Shown: positions 1-7,042 of the stretch, piece by piece
How positions within the stretch are numbered: position 1 is the first letter of the stretch
How the letters are laid out: each line of letters begins with the position of its first letter
Source: Phycisphaerales bacterium
GTDB taxonomy: Bacteria; Planctomycetota; Phycisphaerae; UBA1845
DNA length: 54,731 nt
Assembly: GCA_003597935.1 (NCBI GenBank)
Contig: QZJT01000102.1
Span: 1 to 54,731 of the forward strand
Direction: 5' to 3'
Translations under genes and position numbers: made by a program
The notes under the pieces: generated by a model
What the model saw: only the letters and a program-made list of their open reading frames with translations
What the model was told of the DNA's origin: nothing
Databases searched by the model: none

Positions 1-7
1 CGCGCAT
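1..7 (-). CDS. Start of a divergent gene cut by the window edge
   Basis: On the minus strand an ATG lies at positions 7-5, preceded five bases upstream by AGGAG (positions 13-17 on the plus strand). This looks like the translation start of a gene running out of the window to the left. Only two codons are visible, so nothing can be said of the product. It would be divergent from the ECF sigma factor operon. Confidence 0.3.
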
Positions 8-171
8 GTCGATCTCCTGGTCGCGCCCGGCTCAGCACACCGCTCGCGGGATCGCGCCAAAGTCGTGCGGTCGCGCCGGTCTTGCCGCGATGGTTTGCCG
101 GCGGATTCTTCCGGGCGTGAATCTCGACCGTGACACGGCAATCATTGCACTATGGACATAATCGCGACGTT

Positions 172-200
172 GAAACTTTTGCCAACGAGCCTGCTTGTCC
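172..200 (+). promoter_or_regulatory. Possible ECF-type promoter upstream of the sigma factor
   Basis: GAAACTT at 172-178 followed after about 18 bases by GTCC at 197-200 resembles the GAAC-type -35 and GTC/TC-type -10 of ECF promoters. ECF genes are often autoregulated, so such a site here would make sense. The match is short and rests on pattern only. The rest of 8-291 shows no gene. Confidence 0.25.
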
Positions 201-291
201 TGGTGCGACCGATAGGATAGCGTCCTGGCGGCGCAACGCACCGCGGGCGCGGCCGGCGGCTAACTTTTCGGTTTCTATCGTGTCTGATTCG

Positions 292-885
292 ATGCAGCCA
301 GCCGAGTGCGCCGATGCCCGAACCCGTTCGGACGAGGGTGCAGCGAAGGTGGCGGCGGCCCGGAGGGGTGACGCGGCCGCGTTCAGTTGGCTGGTGCGAA
401 GGCACCAGCGCCGGGCGGTCAGCGTCGCCTATCGCCTGCTGGGAAATGCGGAAGACGCCGCCGACGTGGTCCAGGATGCCTTCGTGCGGGCCCACACCCG
501 TCTGGGGCAGTTGGATGACGACGAGCGCTTCGGCCCCTGGCTGATGCGGATCGTCACCAACCTGGCGCTGAACTTCCGCCGCCGGCGCGGGTCGCGCCCG
601 ACGGTTTCGCTGGAGGCCGGCATGGACGTCGGGGCGGCGTCTGGATCTGCCGCCTCGGCCTCGTGGGCCTGCGACGGCGGCGACAGCGCCGCGCTGAAAC
701 AGGCGATCGACGCGGCCATCAGAACGCTGCCGGAGAAGCAGGCGGCCGCCCTGGTGTTGTTCAGCATCGAGGGAATGCCGCAGAAGGAGGTCGCCGAAGT
801 GCTCGACTGCTCGGTCGAATTGGTGAAGTGGAACGTGTTCCAGGCCCGCAAGAAGCTCAAGGACCTGCTGGCGGACTACCTTTGA
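292..885 (+). CDS. ECF RNA polymerase sigma factor (sigma-70 family)
   Basis: A 197-residue RpoE-like sigma factor that would redirect RNA polymerase to a small regulon when its anti-sigma factor releases it. Region 2 is visible at about residues 28-90, with AAFSWLVRRHQRR and the core-binding segment NAEDAADVVQDAFVRAH. Region 4 lies near 140-195 with LPEKQAAALVLFSIEGM and the recognition helix QKEVAEVLDCSVELVKW. The ATG at 292 fits the usual family length. A GTG at 280 is an alternative, and the open frame upstream to 130 looks non-coding. The stop overlaps the TTG start of the next gene, a coupling typical of sigma/anti-sigma pairs. The inducing signal cannot be read from sequence. Confidence 0.9.
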   Translation: MQPAECADARTRSDEGAAKVAAARRGDAAAFSWLVRRHQRRAVSVAYRLLGNAEDAADVVQDAFVRAHTRLGQLDDDERFGPWLMRIVTNLALNFRRRRGSRPTVSLEAGMDVGAASGSAASASWACDGGDSAALKQAIDAAIRTLPEKQAAALVLFSIEGMPQKEVAEVLDCSVELVKWNVFQARKKLKDLLADYL

Positions 886-1490
886 GGGAAGAACCTGACA
901 AGCTTGATCCGGAGTTTTCGCTGAGCCGGGAACTCGACGGCGACCTGACGGCCGACGAGCGGCACAGCCTCGACGCGCGGCTGCGCCAGGATGCGTCGTT
1001 GCGGGAGCTGCGTCAGGCGTACGCCCGCCTGGACGTGCTCTTGCCGCGGGACGAGCCGGACGTGGATTGGGCGCGACTGCACGACGCCGTGATGGCGAAG
1101 ATCGGCGCCCGTTCGCGCCGGCGCCGCCGGCCCTTGCGACGGATCCTGAGGATCGGCGTACCCCTGGCCGCTGCGGCGGCCGTGGTCTTCGCGCTGGTGG
1201 GGCCGACGTTTTTCTGGCCGCAGACTCGCGGGCCACGGACGAGACGTGTGGCCATCGTTGAGGTCACGATCGAGCGGCCGGCGACGCTCGACGACCCGGC
1301 CGGCTCGATCGCCGCCGCTGATGCCGAAGTGGGGCGGACCGCCGCGGATCGACCCTTTGTCCACGTCGCGCTGGCGCGATCGGCCGTTCAACCGATCGAC
1401 GCTCAGGTGCCGCCGAAACGCCGGATGCTGGTCGCCGCTGGAGGCGTCCGAACGGGGATCAAGGCCTCGGCGGCTCGAGGCCCGTTCTGA
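882..1490 (+). CDS. Membrane anti-sigma factor, coupled to the ECF sigma gene
   Basis: A 202-residue protein read from a TTG at 882 that overlaps the sigma factor stop by four bases (TTGA). The N-terminal 75 residues are soluble and include ELDGDLTADERHSLDARL, a helical segment like those at the start of many anti-sigma factors that hold the sigma factor at the membrane. A basic stretch of six arginines precedes a single transmembrane helix at about 90-112, and roughly 90 extracytoplasmic residues follow. No cysteine zinc motif (ZAS: HxxxCxxC) is visible, so it would be a non-zinc type. The role is inferred mainly from position, overlap and topology; sequence similarity is weak. Confidence 0.75.
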   Translation: MREEPDKLDPEFSLSRELDGDLTADERHSLDARLRQDASLRELRQAYARLDVLLPRDEPDVDWARLHDAVMAKIGARSRRRRRPLRRILRIGVPLAAAAAVVFALVGPTFFWPQTRGPRTRRVAIVEVTIERPATLDDPAGSIAAADAEVGRTAADRPFVHVALARSAVQPIDAQVPPKRRMLVAAGGVRTGIKASAARGPF

Positions 1491-1546
1491 CAGGATGAGT
1501 TCCCGGTCCGCGGCCGCGGCCGGCCGCGGCGGAGAGTTTTCCCGAC

Positions 1547-2635
1547 ATGACGCTTTCACTTTCCATCCTGCTGGCGGTGCTCGCCTTCAGGCCACAGCAG
1601 CAGGTCGACATGCGCGTCCTGGTGGAGCAGGCGCTGGACGCCCCGCTGGAACTGACCCTCGAGAACGCCACGCTGCCGGAGTTGTTCGACGCGATTCAGA
1701 AAGCCAGCGGCGTGCGCGTCGTGATGGATCCGCGTCTTTTCGGGCTGCTGCCCTACGGCGCGGATACCCGCGTGGGCAAGGCCGAGATCCGCAACACGCC
1801 GCTGCGTGGAGGGCTGGCCGCGATCTTCGATGGGCTGGGCATGACTTTCGTCGTCAACGACAGGCACGACGTGGAGATCATCCCCAAGCCGGCGCTGGCG
1901 CGGCTGGGACGGCCGGCGACCTGGCCGGAACTCGAAAACCTCTCCAGGCTCGCCCGCCTGGCCCCGGGGCGCAAGGACGAAGACCTCCAGGCGCTGCGGC
2001 CCCTGGTGCAGTTCCGCGTGCGCGACAGTGACCCCTGGTCGCAGTTGGCTGACGTGCTGCGCCAGTGCGGCGCCGGACCGGGCGACGCCGTCCTCGATAT
2101 CGCCTGCGACCGGCTCGGTTGGACGTGGTTTCCCGGCGGGGACGCGATCGTGGTCGTATCGAAGCAGGAGCAGATCAGCCGCCAACTCGAAACCGGGATC
2201 AACGTGGCGCTGCGCAGCCGGCCGCTCATGGAGATCGTGCGGGCGGTCGGCGATTCGTGCGGCGTGGCGATCGACATCGATCCGGCGGCGTTTCAGGGTC
2301 TGCCGTCCGACGTGCGGCAGTCATTCACGCTGACGGTGGAAGGTTTCTCTGCGCGGGAGGCCCTGGACGCGGTGGCCGCCCAGACGGGCCTGACCTATAT
2401 CATCACGGCCGAGGGCGTGACGTTCTACTCTGCCTCCGCCGTTCAGCCCGCCGGCGCGGCCGCCCCGGCCGATCCGGTCATCGGGCTGATCGCCATCGAA
2501 CTCGGCGGCCAGACGCTGCACGTGCTCATTCGCGCATCGGACGTCCCACCTGAATCCCGCGCTCTGATCGAGGCCGCCAGGACGCGGGCCGTCGAAAGCC
2601 TCCTGCGGGCAGTGGAAGCGGCCGAGCGGAAGTGA
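1547..2635 (+). CDS. Secreted protein with two STN-like (secretin/TonB short N-terminal) modules
   Basis: 362 residues starting with a short hydrophobic export signal (LSILLAVLAF). Two regions follow the STN plan of small beta-alpha-beta units: residues about 32-105 (PLELTLENATLPELFDAI, ending NDRHDVEII) and about 218-300 (GINVALRSRPLMEIV, then SFTLTVEGFSAREALDAV and LTYIITAEGVTFY). STN domains occur at the N-terminus of secretins and TonB transducers, but no barrel or secretin domain follows. Standing 56 bases after the anti-sigma gene, it is probably the third gene of the operon and may act in the envelope as a sensor or partner. That role is inference; no enzyme motif is seen. Confidence 0.6.
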   Translation: MTLSLSILLAVLAFRPQQQVDMRVLVEQALDAPLELTLENATLPELFDAIQKASGVRVVMDPRLFGLLPYGADTRVGKAEIRNTPLRGGLAAIFDGLGMTFVVNDRHDVEIIPKPALARLGRPATWPELENLSRLARLAPGRKDEDLQALRPLVQFRVRDSDPWSQLADVLRQCGAGPGDAVLDIACDRLGWTWFPGGDAIVVVSKQEQISRQLETGINVALRSRPLMEIVRAVGDSCGVAIDIDPAAFQGLPSDVRQSFTLTVEGFSAREALDAVAAQTGLTYIITAEGVTFYSASAVQPAGAAAPADPVIGLIAIELGGQTLHVLIRASDVPPESRALIEAARTRAVESLLRAVEAAERK

Positions 2636-2643
2636 TCGCGTCG

Positions 2644-2997
2644 TCACTTCGAGCAGTCTTTCGGCGCGGGGATGAGGCAGATGAACTCCAGCGGGTCGGG
2701 CCCATCGGTGACGAACTGATGCACCTCGTTGGCGGGCACGAAAAGGACGTCCCCGGGGCCGACGGACCTGTCGCCCCGCTCGCTGCGGGCGATGCCGCGG
2801 CCTTTCAGGATGAGGATCTCGTGCTCGTAATCGTGGCGGTGGTGAGGCGTGTGGCCGCCGGGGGCGACCTCGAAGTGCCGCATGTGGAAGTTCGGCGCCG
2901 CCTCATCCGGGCCGATGAGCATGCGCATCTTCGCCCCGGTTGCCCCCTCCATCGTCACCTCCACCTGGCGGTGAGACTCGATTGACGCGATTTTCAT
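2644..2997 (-). CDS. Small cupin-fold protein
   Basis: A 117-residue single-domain cupin. Motif 1 is visible as GGHTPHHRHDYEHEI (residues 48-61), giving His, His and Glu metal ligands. Motif 2 is GPGDVLFVPANEVHQF (80-95), giving the last His at 93. Such mini-cupins bind a divalent metal and serve as isomerases, dioxygenases or ligand sensors, and the substrate cannot be told. The length is normal for the group. It lies tail to tail with the STN gene (8-base gap) and upstream of the foldback repeat that separates it from ndk. Confidence 0.85.
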   Translation of the reverse strand: MKIASIESHRQVEVTMEGATGAKMRMLIGPDEAAPNFHMRHFEVAPGGHTPHHRHDYEHEILILKGRGIARSERGDRSVGPGDVLFVPANEVHQFVTDGPDPLEFICLIPAPKDCSK

Positions 2998-3040
2998 AGG
3001 TGTCTCCGGGCTTCCACCCCTTCCGTCACTTCCTCATTCC

Positions 3041-3205
3041 CCACGGCAGCCTTCGGCCGCAGCCCAAGCCCAGGAACGGAGTGACGGACGAGGGAGTAAG
3101 GGACGAGGGAGTATGGGAGTGAGGGAAGAGAGAGGATCAGGATTCCGGCTCTTCTCTTCCCTGACTCCCTCACTCCCTGATTCCCTCATTCCCTCATTCC
3201 TTACA
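3041..3205 (+). repeat. Foldback low-complexity element, copy 1
   Basis: GCAGCCTTCGGCCGCA (a near-palindrome) is followed by purine-rich GGGAGT/GAGGGA repeats of about eight bases, a short non-repeat centre near 3135-3148, and the complementary pyrimidine-rich arm of CTCCCTC/ATTCCCTC units. The two arms could pair into a long hairpin. The core 3115-3178 matches the reverse complement of 53557-53620 at 59 of 64 positions by direct comparison. It sits between the cupin start and the ndk stop codon. Confidence 0.85.
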
Positions 3206-3662
3206 CGTCGTTCTCCACGAACACCCACCGGTGATCCGCGCTGCGGAAGTCGAGCAGTTCGCCCGGCTTGAAGTAGAGGGCGATTTCCGCCTCGGCGGAG
3301 GCGGGCGAGTCGCTGCCGTGGACGAGGTTGAGCGATTTGCTGGCCCCGAAGTCACCGCGGATGGTGCCGGGGGCGGCCTCGAAGCCGAAGGTCTTGCCCA
3401 TCAGCGTGCGGCAGATCTCGATCGCCCTGTCGCCCTGGACCGCGATGACGACCACCGGCCCGCTGGTGATGTAGTCGATCAGCGGCGGGTAGAAGGGCTT
3501 GCCCTTGTGCGGGGCGTAGTGCTTCTCGGCCAGCTCGCGGCTGATGGTCATCAGCTTCATGCCGCAAAAGGACAGCCCCTTGTCCTCGAACCGCTGGATG
3601 ATGCGGCCGATCAGGCGGCGCTGGACACAGTCGGGTTTGAGAATGATCAGCGTGCGTTCCAC
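3201..3662 (-). CDS. ndk: Nucleoside diphosphate kinase
   Basis: Transfers the terminal phosphate of ATP to nucleoside diphosphates through a phosphohistidine, supplying NTPs and dNTPs in the cytoplasm. The 153-residue protein begins MERTLIILKPDCVQ with the conserved Lys9. It carries GTIRGDFG (99-106) and the active-site NLVHGSDS (112-119), so His115 is the phosphorylated residue. Length and end-to-end similarity are ordinary for the family. A sigma-70-like promoter lies about 125 bases upstream (3784-3812). The 3' end runs into the foldback repeat. Confidence 0.97.
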   Translation of the reverse strand: MERTLIILKPDCVQRRLIGRIIQRFEDKGLSFCGMKLMTISRELAEKHYAPHKGKPFYPPLIDYITSGPVVVIAVQGDRAIEICRTLMGKTFGFEAAPGTIRGDFGASKSLNLVHGSDSPASAEAEIALYFKPGELLDFRSADHRWVFVENDV

Positions 3663-3985
3663 GTCGTCGCTCTCTCCAGGTCGGAATTGACGCGGCCGAA
3701 GGCCTCGCAGCCGCCGCGTCCTGCGCGTCGGCTCCTCGCCCGTCGCAGCGGACGCTCAGCCACGTGCCGAACGCCGCCGCCGAACTATAGTCCGACGAGC
3801 GGCTCGCCACAATGACGTGACGCGGGTCGGAACGGGCGGATCCCGGTTTCACTGCCCCCTCACACCGGTTAACTTGGCGGCGTGGAGTGCAGGCCGCGGC
3901 GTGGGTCGCTGCCCCGGCCCATTCCGTCACGGACGCGCTGCCATGCCGCCGATGACCGTCACGTCCGCACTGTTGCGGCTGGACG
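3663..3985. other. Intergenic region between ndk and the toxin-antitoxin pair
   Basis: 323 bases. It holds the ndk promoter on the minus strand at 3784-3812. An open frame on the plus strand (3817-4098) overlaps the start of the next gene in another frame but shows no family features. Nothing else is visible. Confidence 0.5.
3784..3812 (-). promoter_or_regulatory. Likely ndk promoter
   Basis: Read on the minus strand: TTGTGG (-35, positions 3812-3807), a 17-base spacer, then TATAGT (-10, positions 3789-3784). Spacing is optimal and the -10 is one base from consensus. The ndk start is at 3662, giving a leader of about 115 bases. Confidence 0.6.
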
Positions 3986-4429
3986 TTGAATCCGTCTTCG
4001 GAGTCGTGGGCAGGCATTACAAGGACGCGGGAGACTATCCGCCGGGCGGAAAGGCATGGAATCGAGCACTCGGACGGGTCGCGGAGGGCATCGCCTGACG
4101 AAGCCGCCGTCCGCCAGGCGCTCCTCGATCTCGACGCCGCCGTGCTTCGACTTTACGACTTGCCGCCGGAACTGGAGCAGCGACTGCTCGCGATCTTCGA
4201 CGGCGTGAAGCGCCCCGGCGTGGGCTGTACCTTCCGTGGCTACCCGCCGGGCTGGTCGAGCCGCCCGGCGCCGTATGACGTGCCTTTCCCCGACGATGAT
4301 CGACCGATCTGGGAGCGCATGGCCAGCCATGCCGAGTCGCTCCCGGCATGGCTCTTTGAGGGCCTGCCTACGGATATTGCCTCAAACGTGGACCATTATC
4401 TTTATGGAGCGCCGAAGTCCCGCCGATGA
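3986..4429 (+). CDS. Putative antitoxin partner of the PIN-domain toxin
   Basis: An open frame of 147 codons from a TTG at 3986, without a clear ribosome site, so the true start is uncertain. From about residue 45 it reads like a real protein: LLDLDAAVLRLYDLPPELEQ, then RLLAIFDGVKRPGV. I recall proteins of this pattern encoded directly upstream of PIN toxins, but cannot confirm it here. The stop overlaps the ATG of the toxin (ATGA at 4426-4429), as in coupled type II pairs. No ribbon-helix-helix or AbrB DNA-binding motif is evident. The low-quality N-terminal 40 residues could mean a wrong start or an upstream frameshift. The antitoxin role is inferred from position. Confidence 0.55.
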   Translation: MNPSSESWAGITRTRETIRRAERHGIEHSDGSRRASPDEAAVRQALLDLDAAVLRLYDLPPELEQRLLAIFDGVKRPGVGCTFRGYPPGWSSRPAPYDVPFPDDDRPIWERMASHAESLPAWLFEGLPTDIASNVDHYLYGAPKSRR

Positions 4430-4848
4430 CGTGCATCTTCGCGGATACCAGCTACTGGTTTGCACTGCTCGACAAAACGGATGAGTGGCACGATCGCGCC
4501 GTTGCAGCGCAGAGTCGGCTCGCGGGCGCCCGACTTGTCACGACCGATGAAGTCCTGGGGGAATTCCTGAACCTGGTCAGTGCGCGCGCCAATCGTCTCC
4601 GCGGCGTCGCGGCGGACTGGGTGGTGCAGGCGCACCGGGCAAGCGATATGCTGGTTGAGGTGCAGACACGCGCGTCGTTCGACGGCGGATTGGAGCTTTA
4701 CAGGAACAGGCTCGACAAAGCATACAGTTGGGTGGACTGCGTTTCCTTCGTGTGCATGCGGCGGAGGGGGATTACTGATGCACTGACCCGTGACGAGCGC
4801 TTCGAGCAGGAGGGGTCTGTGGCGCTGCTTCGATCAGCCTCTCCCTGA
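4426..4848 (+). CDS. PIN-domain ribonuclease, VapC-like toxin
   Basis: 140 residues forming one PIN domain, a metal-dependent RNase fold used by VapC toxins to cut tRNA or rRNA. The acidic residues are in the right places: Asp in IFADTSYWFALLD (residue 7), Glu in TTDEVLGEFLN (about 43-47), Asp in YSWVDCVSF (about 104) and further acids in DALTRDERFEQEG near the C-terminus. It is translationally coupled to the upstream gene by a four-base overlap, supporting a toxin-antitoxin pair. The target RNA is unknown. Confidence 0.85.
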   Translation: MTCIFADTSYWFALLDKTDEWHDRAVAAQSRLAGARLVTTDEVLGEFLNLVSARANRLRGVAADWVVQAHRASDMLVEVQTRASFDGGLELYRNRLDKAYSWVDCVSFVCMRRRGITDALTRDERFEQEGSVALLRSASP

Positions 4849-5342
4849 CCGCCGATCGACGTGGCGGACTCGCCCACGAACGGGACCGGGTCCGCGACGC
4901 GCACCCGATCGCGAATGAAGATTGGCGAAAAAAACCGTCACGCTTTCGATTCCTTTACCGCGGTGCGCCCCAGCGTCCAGGCGCCCGGACTCCGGATCCG
5001 CCCGGCCACCGGTCGCCCATCGGGCACATCTTCCGGGATCGGCCGAGCGTCGTGGTGGAGTGACGGGCGGGGATGCGCGAAGCGCCGGCCGGCAGCCGGC
5101 CTTGTCGGTCTCCGCGAGCGCCGAACCGCTAAGAGCGCAAACAACGCCATCCTCCTCGTTCACGTCGACGCGGATCAGAAACCGTGGAGGGGCGAGTTCG
5201 CCAGCTTGCAGGTTCATTGCGCTCGGCGCAGGCGCCGGCACACATGCCGTCCGTCGCCGCCACCGTGCCGGAACTGCGGCGCCTGGAGACGTAATCGGCG
5301 TGCAGTCTTGGTACTGCGCGCGTCCATCGAATTCATGCCCCC
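4849..5342. other. Intergenic region with a GC-rich palindrome
   Basis: About 500 bases without a convincing gene; open frames on both strands have no recognisable features. A perfect palindrome GGCCGGC-A-GCCGGCC lies at 5087-5101 and resembles the other short dispersed palindromes in this window. Confidence 0.45.
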
Positions 5343-5372
5343 TTGCCGGCGCCGTCCGGGCGAAACTACAAT
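5343..5372 (+). promoter_or_regulatory. Promoter for the micro-ORF and PGPGW gene
   Basis: TTGCCG (5343-5348), an 18-base spacer, then TACAAT (5367-5372). The expected transcript start near 5379 is about 12 bases before the GGAGG at 5391-5395 that serves the micro-ORF at 5402. Confidence 0.55.
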
Positions 5373-5401
5373 CTCCCGGCCGCGTGACCTGGAGGCCCGT
5401 G

Positions 5402-5470
5402 ATGAGTCTGTTCGAAGCGATCATCGAGTTCCTGTTGGCCGTGCTCGATTTCGTGCTCTTCTTCGTCTGA
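5402..5470 (+). CDS. 22-residue hydrophobic micro-protein
   Basis: ATG at 5402 is preceded by a perfect GGAGG (5391-5395) with six bases of spacing and by a good promoter at 5343-5372. The product is MSLFEAIIEFLLAVLDFVL followed by FFV and stop: one short, almost purely hydrophobic helix with two acidic residues. It could insert in the membrane, or act as a leader peptide for the PGPGW gene whose ATG is 35 bases downstream. No known family is recognised. The support is the promoter, ribosome site and helix pattern; expression is not shown. Confidence 0.5.
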   Translation: MSLFEAIIEFLLAVLDFVLFFV

Positions 5471-5505
5471 GCGGCCCGCGCGGGGACTTGACCGCCGACG
5501 ACGAC

Positions 5506-6120
5506 ATGATGGATGACGAACTCCAGCAGCCGTCGGCGCCGAGCGGGCGGGAGCCATCGGCGGATGGGCCCCGCGATGCACCCACGCCGGCCGCGGCCGG
5601 GGAGGCAGCCGGGGCACGCGCGGATGACCGATCCACCGGCGCAGCGGCCCGCTCCGGCGTCGTTCGATCAGCGGATCAGGACGCTCCACTGCACGACACG
5701 GCTGCGCCGGCGGAAACCGACGCTTGCCCGGCCCAAACCGATGCTGCCACTGCCGAGACCGACGCTGGCTTGGCCGATACGGATCCCGCCGCGGGTGCGG
5801 CCGTCGTGCCCGAGGCGGCGGGTAACGAGTTCCTGGAGTTCGCCTCCGCAGCGATCCGCCATGCCCGCCGGGTGATCGTCGGCGTGGTGGGGGTCAGCGT
5901 GGTGCTGTTCGGCGTCGCCCTCATATTCCTGCCCGGGCCGGCGTTCGTCGTGATCCCCGCCGGGCTGGCCATTCTGGGAACGGAGTTCGTCTGGGCCCGG
6001 CGGCTGCTGCGCAGCGTGCGGCAGCGGGCGCAGCAGGAGTTCCGGTCACTGTGGGGCGAGGCCGATCCGGCCAGCAAGCCGGACGACGCAGCGCGCGGTC
6101 GCCCCGATGATCGGCGGTAG
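5506..6120 (+). CDS. PGPGW-family transmembrane protein with Ala/Asp/Thr-rich N-terminus
   Basis: About 204 residues. The C-terminal half (about 115-185) matches the PGPGW (TIGR02611-like) family: a hydrophobic hairpin RRVIVGVVGVSVVLFGVALI, then the signature LPGPAFVVIPAGLAILGTEF, then a basic segment WARRLLRSVRQRAQ. The signature reads PGPAF in place of PGPGW. The first 110 residues are low-complexity and contain degenerate ETDA/QTDA/DTDP repeats, so they are probably disordered. Two membrane helices are expected. Function of the family is unknown. ATG 5506 (or 5509) was chosen because the frame further upstream is intergenic. The micro-ORF just upstream may share its transcript. Confidence 0.75.
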   Translation: MMDDELQQPSAPSGREPSADGPRDAPTPAAAGEAAGARADDRSTGAAARSGVVRSADQDAPLHDTAAPAETDACPAQTDAATAETDAGLADTDPAAGAAVVPEAAGNEFLEFASAAIRHARRVIVGVVGVSVVLFGVALIFLPGPAFVVIPAGLAILGTEFVWARRLLRSVRQRAQQEFRSLWGEADPASKPDDAARGRPDDRR

Positions 6121-6197
6121 GTCTGCGATGCTCCGACGCGCCGCTTGGCTCTTGGATGCTGAAACGAGAGCTGCGCAGCAAGCGGGGCCACGTTCAG

Positions 6198-6338
6198 ACA
6201 CCGGTTGCAAGCCAGTGCCACAGCCGTACACCGGTTGGAAACCGGTGCCACACCCGCACAGCGGTTGGAAACCGGTGCTACAGCCGTACACCAGTGGGAA
6301 ACCGGTGCCACACCCAGAGCCCCGGCATTCATGCCGGG
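6198..6338 (+). repeat. Four 30-base tandem units plus a palindrome
   Basis: Units at 6198-6227, 6228-6257, 6258-6287 and 6288-6317, each a variant of ACACCGGTTGGAAACCGGTG with a CCACA-type tail. Each contains the dyad ACCGGTT-GGA-AACCGGT in more or less perfect form. Immediately after, 6321-6338 is a perfect palindrome CCCGGCAT-TC-ATGCCGGG. There are no variable spacers, so this is not a CRISPR array. Confidence 0.85.
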
Positions 6339-6430
6339 CGGACTTCACCGCGCCCGTCTTCACTTGGTGAAAACCGGCGCCGGCCTCGTAGGCGGGATCG
6401 AAGCCGGCTGGCCGCACCCGTCGGTTCCGC

Positions 6431-6436
6431 TACAAT
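6431..6436 (+). promoter_or_regulatory. Possible -10 element of rsfS (leaderless start)
   Basis: TACAAT at 6431-6436 would place the transcript start at about 6443, exactly on the GTG start of rsfS or nine bases before the in-frame ATG. The -35 region (near 6408-6413) is weak. Confidence 0.4.
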
Positions 6437-6442
6437 CGCGCC

Positions 6443-6808
6443 GTGCATCAGATGGACGCGTCACAATTCGCGATCGAGCTGGCCAGGGTCGCCGCCGACT
6501 CCAAGTCGGAGGACGTCATCGCGTTCGACCTGCGCGGGATCAGCAGCGTGATGGACTATTGTGTCATCTGCACCGGCACCTCCGACCGGCAGATGCGGGC
6601 GGTGGCCGATCAGATGATCGACTACGGCCGCAAGGTGGGGCAGAAGGCCTACGGCGTGGCCGGCTACGAGCACGGCGCCTGGGTGCTGGTGGACTTCGTC
6701 GACGTCGTGGTCCATCTGTTCGCCCGTTCCTATCGCGAGTATTACGACCTCGAACTGCTCTGGGGCGACGCCCCGCGCATGGCGTGGCAGCGCAGCGAGT
6801 CGGCGTGA
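6443..6808 (+). CDS. rsfS: Ribosomal silencing factor RsfS
   Basis: RsfS (Iojap/YbeB) binds ribosomal protein L14 on the 50S subunit and blocks joining with 30S when nutrients are scarce. The 121-residue product covers the whole family: DVIAFDLRGISSVMDYCVIC, TGTSDRQMRAVADQM, then YEHGAWVLVDFVDVVVHLF and a C-terminus YYDLELLWGDAP. GTG 6443 or ATG 6452 may be the start; the -10 TACAAT just before suggests a leaderless or nearly leaderless message. The usual partner nadD is not adjacent. Confidence 0.95.
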   Translation: MHQMDASQFAIELARVAADSKSEDVIAFDLRGISSVMDYCVICTGTSDRQMRAVADQMIDYGRKVGQKAYGVAGYEHGAWVLVDFVDVVVHLFARSYREYYDLELLWGDAPRMAWQRSESA

Positions 6809-6811
6809 CGA

Positions 6812-6845
6812 CGAATGGCGAATGTCGAATGGCGAATGACGAGTG
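6812..6845 (+). repeat. Heptamer-type GAATGGC repeat
   Basis: Direct repeats CGAATGG/CGAATGT/CGAATGG/CGAATGA with a seven- to nine-base period, just after the rsfS stop. They match, in the opposite orientation, the ATTCGCC/ATTCGTT arrays at 13132, 14020 and 39352. From 6846 to 7042 nothing else is recognised. Confidence 0.65.
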
Positions 6846-7042
6846 CAGAGTGCCCGGTCATGGCGCGATGACGCACGGCTGCGCTCGTCGCGGCTTCCGG
6901 AGAAGCGAACCCGGCTCGCGTCATACAGAGATCGCACGTCGCCGATTCGCGGGTGAGCCGGGTGATGCACACTCGGCACCCGAGGAGGCATGGCGGTGCA
7001 GACCGCAAAGCTGATTGATCGTTCCCTGCAATTCGCCGGAGG

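Noticed and set aside
6198-6317. Possible CRISPR array (four regular 30-base units)
   Set aside because: The units are directly adjacent with no variable spacers and each contains an internal dyad; no cas genes are nearby.
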